A stretch of 20,398 nt of DNA, taken from positions 1 to 20,398 of the forward strand of contig JAEZDR010000144.1 in NCBI GenBank assembly GCA_023433265.1, given 5' to 3'. The position numbers and the translations under genes are program-made. Each line of letters begins with the position of its first letter. The first letter of the stretch is position 1. The notes under the pieces were generated by a model that searched no databases, was not told where the DNA came from, and saw nothing but the letters and a program-made list of their open reading frames with translations. Below are positions 15,910 through 20,398 of this stretch, in pieces. Origin of the DNA: Bacteroidota bacterium. GTDB taxonomy: Bacteria; Bacteroidota; Bacteroidia; Chitinophagales; Chitinophagaceae.

Positions 15910-17091
15910 TTACGGGTTATTCTCCATCTTCCACAACGGGCTTGCCTCTCTTAAAGCGATTACGGCATTACGGATATTTTCAGCTACAAAATCTACTTCC
16001 TCTTCAGTTGTAAACTTTCCAAGGCTGAAGCGAAGGCTGGAATAGGCCATCTCATCGGTTAAGCCTAAAGCTTTCAGAACGTAAGAAGGTTCCAGAGAAG
16101 CGGAACTGCATGCCGATGCGGTAGCCACAGCGACAGTTTTATTGGTTTGCATCATGAGCTGTTCGGCCTCCACGTGCCTGAAGCCGATGTTCAATACATG
16201 CGGCAGCCGGGTGTTTATACTTCCATTAACCCATGTTTCCGGGATGCGCGTTAATGCCTGCTGCAAGATATCGCGCAATCCCTGCAGGCGTTTAGCATCA
16301 TCCTCCAATTCCTGCAATGCTAACTCGGCAGCTTTGCCGAGACCGGCAATAGCCGGAACATTCAGCGTTCCGCTACGCATACCCCGCTCATGTCCACCCC
16401 CATGCAACTGGGGTCCCAGCTTAACTCTTGGCGAACGCCTGCGCACGTACAGGGCGCCTATTCCCTTAGGTCCATAAAACTTATGAGCACTTAATGCAAG
16501 GAGGTCAACATGGCTTTGGATTACATCAACAGGTATTTTTCCAATCGCCTGTGTAGCATCGGTAAAGAACAACACTCCCCTGGCTTTGGCAAGCAGTCCA
16601 ATTTGCGATACGGGATGTACAACCCCTGTTTCGTTGTTTGCATACATCAGGCAGATAAGTAAGGTGGAAGGCCTGATGGCTGCTTCCAATTGTTCTATGC
16701 TTATCATTCCTTCTGCATCTACAGGCAGGTAGGTAACATCTGCTCCCATCTTTTCAAGGTGGCTGCAGGTATCTAGTACAGCTTTGTGTTCTGTAACAGC
16801 CGTTATGATATGGTTGCCTTTACCGGCATAGGCTTCGTAAACTCCTTTAATAGCCAGGTTGACTGCTTCGGTTGCCCCCGAAGTAAAAATGATTTCAACA
16901 GGGTTGGCATTGATGAGCCGTGCCACTTGTTCCCTTGCAAGTTCCACCGCCTCTTGCGCCTCCCATCCGTACTTATGGTTACGGCTGGCAGCATTGCCGA
17001 AGTTTTGATGAAACCAGGGAATCATATACGCAAGCACCCGCTGATCGACCGGTGTTGTAGCACTGTAATCCATATAAATTGGCAACTGCAT
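15910..17091 (-). CDS. iscS: Cysteine desulfurase (IscS/NifS type, PLP enzyme)
   Basis: This 393-residue enzyme removes sulfur from L-cysteine as an enzyme persulfide, for Fe-S clusters and thiolated tRNA. Counted from ATG 17091, the key residues are His102 (TEHKAV), Asp178 (FFTDATQ), the PLP-binding Lys204 (SAHKFYGPKG) and the active-site Cys328 in SACSSASLEPSYVLKALG. These positions are almost the same as in E. coli IscS, and the long Cys loop marks group I. The in-frame TTG at 17121 is rejected because it lies inside the -7 box; the protein proper starts MQLPIYMDYSATTP. acr3 follows after 19 bases. No iscU, suf or mnmA gene is adjacent, so the IscS role is inferred from sequence, and the symbol is tentative. 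Confidence 0.92.
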   Translation of the reverse strand: MQLPIYMDYSATTPVDQRVLAYMIPWFHQNFGNAASRNHKYGWEAQEAVELAREQVARLINANPVEIIFTSGATEAVNLAIKGVYEAYAGKGNHIITAVTEHKAVLDTCSHLEKMGADVTYLPVDAEGMISIEQLEAAIRPSTLLICLMYANNETGVVHPVSQIGLLAKARGVLFFTDATQAIGKIPVDVIQSHVDLLALSAHKFYGPKGIGALYVRRRSPRVKLGPQLHGGGHERGMRSGTLNVPAIAGLGKAAELALQELEDDAKRLQGLRDILQQALTRIPETWVNGSINTRLPHVLNIGFRHVEAEQLMMQTNKTVAVATASACSSASLEPSYVLKALGLTDEMAYSSLRFSLGKFTTEEEVDFVAENIRNAVIALREASPLWKMENNP

Positions 17092-17118
17092 TGCGGGTGA
17101 ATTTAACGGAGTGTTTCG

Positions 17119-17126
17119 CAAATCTA
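17119..17126 (-). promoter_or_regulatory. Probable -7 box (TAGATTTG) of the cysteine desulfurase-acr3 operon
   Basis: TAGATTTG on the minus strand matches TAnnTTTG exactly and lies 27 bases before the ATG at 17091. It overlaps the alternative TTG start at 17121, which argues against that start. No convincing -33 TTG is seen. Confidence 0.5.
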
Positions 17127-17214
17127 TTAATTGCCGCTATACCTTTACGCTTTCTACCTGTAGCTGCCGAGGAAATGATTCCCCCACAGCCCCCTCACAA
17201 ACAAATTAGAAGCT

Positions 17215-17622
17215 ATGCTTAGAGTTGAGCACATTGGTATTGCAGTAAAAGAACTGGCAGTATCCGTTCCGCTATTTGAAAAGTTATTAAACAGCCCCTG
17301 TTACAAAACTGAAAGTGTTGAAAGCGAAAAAGTGAACACTGCTTTCTTTCAAAAAGGAGAAACAAAGATTGAGTTGCTGGAAAGCAGTAATCCTGACGGT
17401 GTAATTGCGAAGTATGTAGAAAAGAAAGGCGAAGGCATTCATCATATTGCTTTTGAAGTTGAGGATATACTTACGGAAATGCGCCGTATGGAAGCAGAAG
17501 GATTTCAACTACTGAACGCTACACCCAAAAAAGGGGCTGATGGCAAATTGGTTTGCTTTCTTCACCCTAAAACCACCAACGGCATCCTTATTGAGCTTTG
17601 CCAGGGCGTGGCTAACGATTAA
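17215..17622 (+). CDS. mce: Methylmalonyl-CoA epimerase (VOC superfamily)
   Basis: This 135-residue protein interconverts (2R)- and (2S)-methylmalonyl-CoA, linking propionyl-CoA and succinyl-CoA metabolism with methylmalonyl-CoA mutase. It is made of two beta-alpha-beta-beta-beta units. Metal ligands can be placed at His6 (VEHIGIAV), Glu53 (KIELLES), His76 or His77 (GEGIHHIAFEVEDI) and Glu127 (GILIELCQ), the order known in the family. The length is normal, and there is no signal peptide. The ATG at 17215 puts the first ligand His at residue 6, as expected. It diverges from the desulfurase gene. The mutase and carboxylase genes are not in this window. Other VOC enzymes look similar, but the GxHHxAFEVxDI plus LIELCQ pattern favours the epimerase. 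Confidence 0.92.
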   Translation: MLRVEHIGIAVKELAVSVPLFEKLLNSPCYKTESVESEKVNTAFFQKGETKIELLESSNPDGVIAKYVEKKGEGIHHIAFEVEDILTEMRRMEAEGFQLLNATPKKGADGKLVCFLHPKTTNGILIELCQGVAND

Positions 17623-17670
17623 GCACATAAAGAGAGGTACGGAAGATTGTAACAACCACGAGCGTATGGA

Positions 17671-17704
17671 GCGCCCGGTTAATTGGGTGCCCGGCCAAAC
17701 CGGG
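17671..17704 (+). other. Pair of hairpins with alternative pairing in the mce-lspA spacer
   Basis: GCGCCC/GGGTGC (17671-17690, one wobble) and CCCGG/CCGGG (17690-17704, loop CCAAA) form two adjacent hairpins. CCCGGTT (17674-17680) can instead pair with AACCGGG (17698-17704), so the folds exclude each other. No T run follows. It may be part of the mce 3' end; function unknown. Confidence 0.35.
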
Positions 17705-17740
17705 TATCACACTAGCCCTGTGCTGTGTTGTGCCATTCCC

Positions 17741-17748
17741 TATCTTTG
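17741..17748 (+). promoter_or_regulatory. Probable -7 box (TATCTTTG) of lspA
   Basis: TATCTTTG matches TAnnTTTG exactly. It lies inside the reading frame that would result from the GTG at 17730 and 23 bases before the GTG at 17772, so it supports the later start. Confidence 0.5.
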
Positions 17749-17771
17749 AAACCTTCATAAATAAAGAATTA

Positions 17772-18452
17772 GTGAAAGGAAGGCATATCGTTCTCATTAT
17801 TGCAATTATCATTCTCCTTGACCAGGCGCTGAAAGTTTATATAAAGACCAACTTCTTTTTGGGCGAGGAACATAAGATCATAGGCGAATGGTTCAGAATT
17901 CACTTCGTGGAAAATGAGGGCATGGCCTGGGGGTTAAGTTTCGGTGGCGAGTTTGGCAAAATAGCCCTTACGCTTTTCAGGCTGGTAGCAGTAATCGTTG
18001 GTGCTTTTTACATCAGGGGCCTGGTTAAAGCGGGTAACCAACACAAAGGGTTCCTGGTATGTGCAGCCCTGATTTTTGCAGGAGCGCTTGGCAACCTGAT
18101 AGATAGCTTGTTCTACGGGATGATTTTTGAGCGTAGCGACCCTTTCATGCAGAATATTGCGAAGATATTCCCCCCTGAAGGCGGTTATGCGTCCTTTCTT
18201 CATGGCCGGGTGGTTGACATGTTTTACTTCCCTATTATCAGGAACGCGCATTTTCCTGACTGGCTACCCATATGGGGCGGAGAGGAGTTTGAGTTCTTCA
18301 GGCCAGTATTTAATATAGCCGATGCCTCTATTTCAGTGGGTGTAATAGCAATATTAGTGTTCCAAAAACGTTTCTTCAAGCAACACTCTGAAGAGAAAAG
18401 CAATCAAGTAGTACAGCATGCAGATGTTGATGATCATAACAAAGTGTCGTAA
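17772..18452 (+). CDS. lspA: Lipoprotein signal peptidase (signal peptidase II, LspA)
   Basis: This 226-residue inner-membrane aspartyl protease cleaves lipoprotein signal peptides before the lipidated Cys. Four hydrophobic segments are visible. Motifs in order are DQALKVYIK (17-25), NEGMAWG (48-54), GALGNLID (104-111), the catalytic Asp149 in GRVVDMFYF, and the catalytic Asp184 in FNIADASIS. It is longer than the E. coli enzyme because of an insert at about 112-145 and a second at about 155-178, a form I associate with Bacteroidota. I chose GTG 17772 (MKGRHIVLII) over GTG 17730 because the -7 box lies between them and the extra N-terminus is not membrane-like. The C-terminal tail is charged and rich in Gln and His. 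A lipoprotein gene starts 1 base after its stop. Confidence 0.93.
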   Translation: MKGRHIVLIIAIIILLDQALKVYIKTNFFLGEEHKIIGEWFRIHFVENEGMAWGLSFGGEFGKIALTLFRLVAVIVGAFYIRGLVKAGNQHKGFLVCAALIFAGALGNLIDSLFYGMIFERSDPFMQNIAKIFPPEGGYASFLHGRVVDMFYFPIIRNAHFPDWLPIWGGEEFEFFRPVFNIADASISVGVIAILVFQKRFFKQHSEEKSNQVVQHADVDDHNKVS

Positions 18453-18453
18453 A

Positions 18454-19413
18454 ATGTTGCCAGTGAATGCATTGTACAAAAAGCTAGTGGTCCTGCTTAT
18501 GGTAGTTACTGTTTTTAGTGCCTGCACTAAGGAGTACAGCCTAGAGGATGCACCGGTGGTGGTGGGAACCAACTACAGGTCGTGGGTATTAACCGGCAAC
18601 GATTCCTTATATACAGGCTGTATTGATACTGCCTTTTATGGAACAGCAGCACAGGTAAAGACGCTTACCATCCGCGGCAGCGACAGTTTGGGCAATAGCT
18701 TTCAAACTGTGCTTACTACATCGGCAGCTATTTTTCAGCCTGGATTGTACACGTTAAGCTCTGGCAATGTATTCAGTTTCAGGAAAAAAAGCGGGGAGGT
18801 CTATGCTGTAGGTCAGGCAGGAACAGCCTTTTCTTTACAGGTAAACCTTATTACGGATAGCATCATAGAAGCTACCTTCTCAGGCACATTTAAATCGCAG
18901 CAGGGAGAAACATTTGAAGTAGAGAACGGCGCATTTCGTGCATTGATCGGTAAGAAAAACCCTTGTGGCAATATATCAGGTACGGTAAACCCTCCGCCCT
19001 CCGGTAGCCAGGTGTTTAAATTTACAGAAGGGGGCACTGAATATACCGGAGGCGCGCAGGCAAGCCTTAGTCCTTCGGGCACAGGATCTGTCCTAACCAT
19101 TGGGGGCATGACCACTCAAAGCCTCAACTTTAGTATCGTAATAGAAATGTCGGCAATAAGCGTAACGACCGGGAATTACCTCACGGCTACGCCTACTTCG
19201 GGGGCTAACAGCTTCCTGGTTACTTCTGCACAGAGTACAACCGTAATGTACCAGTCCAACGCATCTACCCCAGGCGTAAGCATGGTAATTAACCTGACTG
19301 CCTACGACCCGGTAGCAAAAGAAGTACAGGGAACGTTTGCCGGTATGGCAAGGAAAATGGGGAGCCAGAATGTACCTATTACCAATGGTAGCTTTAAAGC
19401 AGTAATTCAATAA
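18454..19413 (+). CDS. Uncharacterised lipoprotein with two similar domains
   Basis: This 319-residue protein is not a family I can name. A lipoprotein signal peptide (KKLVVLLMVVTVFSAC) puts the lipidated Cys at residue 24, followed by TKEYSLED. The mature part is Ser/Thr/Gly-rich, probably all beta, and seems to consist of two related domains of about 130-150 residues. Both end alike: ATFSGTF ... VENGAFRALI at about 160 and VQGTFAG ... ITNGSFKAVI at the C-terminus. A PPPSG linker joins them. The ATG at 18454 starts 1 base after the lspA stop (TAAAATG), implying translational coupling; an earlier ATG at 18418 would overlap lspA and delay the signal peptide. It is likely anchored in a periplasm-facing or surface leaflet. 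Role unknown. Confidence 0.85.
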   Translation: MLPVNALYKKLVVLLMVVTVFSACTKEYSLEDAPVVVGTNYRSWVLTGNDSLYTGCIDTAFYGTAAQVKTLTIRGSDSLGNSFQTVLTTSAAIFQPGLYTLSSGNVFSFRKKSGEVYAVGQAGTAFSLQVNLITDSIIEATFSGTFKSQQGETFEVENGAFRALIGKKNPCGNISGTVNPPPSGSQVFKFTEGGTEYTGGAQASLSPSGTGSVLTIGGMTTQSLNFSIVIEMSAISVTTGNYLTATPTSGANSFLVTSAQSTTVMYQSNASTPGVSMVINLTAYDPVAKEVQGTFAGMARKMGSQNVPITNGSFKAVIQ

Positions 19414-19415
19414 AC

Positions 19416-19703
19416 TCAGGCTGCTTTCCGCCCCTTTACAAGGAACTCAAAGAAGGTCTTTAGCTGTATGCGCCGCTCTGTATTTAAGAGATGACGTTTT
19501 GTGCCGGTAATGGCACCTTCCAAAGCGTAAAGGGTGTACAGGCTCATATTTTCGTCCAAAGCCTTTAGCTTCTGGAAACAGGTTTCTGCGCCTGCCTCCA
19601 TTAATTGTTGATGACTAAAAAAGCCGGCCTGCCTTAGCTTTTTACTTAAAAGGGGGCCAATGTTGGGCAGGCTCATTAGCCTATCAGCTATGTAATTTTC
19701 CAT
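19416..19703 (-). CDS. Small protein consisting of a TfoX C-terminal-like domain
   Basis: This 95-residue cytoplasmic protein matches the TfoX C-terminal domain pattern: an LMSLPNIGPLLSKKLRQAGF helix-hairpin-like segment (about 9-28), then the LMEAGAETCFQKLKALDEN and SLYTLYALEGAITGTKR segments (about 35-70). In Gammaproteobacteria the full TfoX/Sxy protein, with an N-terminal domain, is a competence regulator. Here the N-terminal domain is missing, so a role in DNA uptake cannot be assumed. The first segment also looks like a DNA-binding helix-hairpin-helix. Its stop lies 2 bases from the convergent lipoprotein stop, leaving no room for a separate terminator. The ATG at 19703 is the natural start. 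Confidence 0.8.
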   Translation of the reverse strand: MENYIADRLMSLPNIGPLLSKKLRQAGFFSHQQLMEAGAETCFQKLKALDENMSLYTLYALEGAITGTKRHLLNTERRIQLKTFFEFLVKGRKAA

Positions 19704-19913
19704 TCGTTCAATTCTCTATTAGGTTTTACAAAAATTACATTCATCTGCACGCTTGCCTATGATGAGCATCAGCCCGCTATTCCTTTAACGATTGTTTGCA
19801 GCTATCCCGGATTGTTGGAGAAAATGAGCCATTGCTCTACTGATTTCAACGAATCATAGAAAAGTTTTTGCCCGGGCCTGCCAGATGGTAAACAGGTTGC
19901 AATGATTAGCACT

Positions 19914-19921
19914 TATCTTCG
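19914..19921 (+). promoter_or_regulatory. Possible -7 box (TATCTTCG) of the MlaF-like gene
   Basis: One mismatch to TAnnTTTG, 11 bases before the ATG. A TTG at 19897-19899 is too close to be a normal -33 element. The rest of the 229-base spacer (19704-19932) shows no gene or clear repeat. Confidence 0.25.
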
Positions 19922-19932
19922 GGTATAGAATT

Positions 19933-20398
19933 ATGATCGAGATCAGGGATATAAGAAAAAGCTTTGGAGAAAAGACGATCCTTCACGGTGTTAGCTCCGT
20001 AATGGAAACGAGCAAATGCAACTGCGTAATTGGTACCAGCGGCAGCGGAAAAACGGTGCTCATGAAGATTATGGTTGGACTTTTTAAACCTGATGAGGGC
20101 GAGGTTGTATACCATGGCGAAAGCATGAAGGAGATGACCATTGACCATTTAAAGCAGTTAAGGCAGAACATTGGAATGTTATTCCAGGGCTCTGCCCTGT
20201 TCGATTCTATGACGGTGGAACAAAACATTATGTTCCCTTTAGAAATGTTCTCTACCCTGCGCTATAAGGAACGTAAAACGAGGGTGAATGAGGTGCTTGC
20301 TAAAGTAAACCTGAAGGACGCCAACAAGAAATACCCTGCCGAGATAAGCGGTGGTATGAATATGAGGCTGGGTATTGCCCGGGCTATTGTTTTAAACC
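19933..20398 (+). CDS. ABC transporter ATP-binding protein, MlaF-like (3' truncated by the window)
   Basis: The first 155 residues of an ABC ATPase are present and the frame runs off the right edge. Visible motifs are Walker A GTSGSGKT (34-41), a Q-loop in IGMLFQGSALFDSMTVEQN (about 76-94), and the signature ISGGMNMRLGIARAI near the edge. The FQxxALFDSxTVxxNI and SGGMxxRxxIARAI wording is typical of MlaF/YrbF/Ttg2A, the ATPase that powers lipid transport between membranes with MlaE permease and MlaD. The expected permease gene is not directly upstream: the neighbour there is the divergent TfoX-like gene. Partners may lie to the right of the window. Walker B and the H-loop are not in view, so the specific substrate is inference. 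Confidence 0.85.
   Translation, partial: MIEIRDIRKSFGEKTILHGVSSVMETSKCNCVIGTSGSGKTVLMKIMVGLFKPDEGEVVYHGESMKEMTIDHLKQLRQNIGMLFQGSALFDSMTVEQNIMFPLEMFSTLRYKERKTRVNEVLAKVNLKDANKKYPAEISGGMNMRLGIARAIVLN

Noticed and set aside
17641..17712. tRNA-like structure in the mce-lspA spacer
   Set aside because: There is GC-rich pairing, but no T-loop GGTTCGA-type sequence, no anticodon arm of the right spacing and no matching acceptor stem.
17730..17771. Upstream GTG start for lspA
   Set aside because: The extension contains the predicted -7 box and non-membrane sequence; the GTG at 17772 gives the expected MKxRH start.

Overview
The window looks like chromosomal DNA from a Bacteroidota bacterium, most likely of the Chitinophagaceae type. 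The clues are near-exact TAnnTTTG -7 promoter boxes in place of E. coli -10 boxes, weak A-rich ribosome binding sites, a lipoprotein-type RND adaptor, a UvrA with a degenerate first zinc module, and an LspA with the long insert seen in this phylum. The assignment rests on reading the sequence, with no database search. No phage, IS element, CRISPR array, tRNA or rRNA was seen.

Layout. (1) 1-532: 3' end of an outer-membrane beta-barrel gene and its terminator. (2) 609-7568: a complete tripartite RND efflux operon, TetR regulator > TolC-like channel > lipoprotein adaptor > RND pump, closed by a perfect two-way hairpin. (3) 7593-12641, minus strand: uvrA > xth (exonuclease III) > phoD-like secreted phosphatase. 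The two DNA-repair genes are 6 bp apart. (4) 12699-13610: an ECF-type sigma factor without an adjacent anti-sigma gene, then a dyad-rich 3' region and a strong terminator. (5) 13646-17126, minus strand: an A-type Fe-S carrier (IscA/ErpA family), a 766-bp intergenic region packed with short repeats, then an iscS-like cysteine desulfurase and an ACR3 arsenite exporter in one two-gene operon. (6) 17215-19413, plus strand: methylmalonyl-CoA epimerase, lspA, and a lipoprotein gene starting 1 base after the lspA stop. (7) 19416-20398: a stand-alone TfoX C-terminal-domain protein (minus) and the 5' part of an MlaF-like ABC ATPase (plus), cut by the window edge.

How they work together. The efflux operon is self-contained and probably autoregulated. 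uvrA/xth form a repair unit. The A-type carrier and the desulfurase belong to Fe-S assembly, and the desulfurase shares its transcript with an arsenite exporter. LspA matures lipoproteins, and the next gene encodes one.

I did not find a convincing new defence or mobile system. The least explained sequence is the repeat cluster at 14106-14594, especially a 10-bp-period array of about 14 units. Next come the iscS-acr3 pairing, the dyad-rich stretch after the sigma gene, and several promoters whose -7 box lies almost on the start codon.
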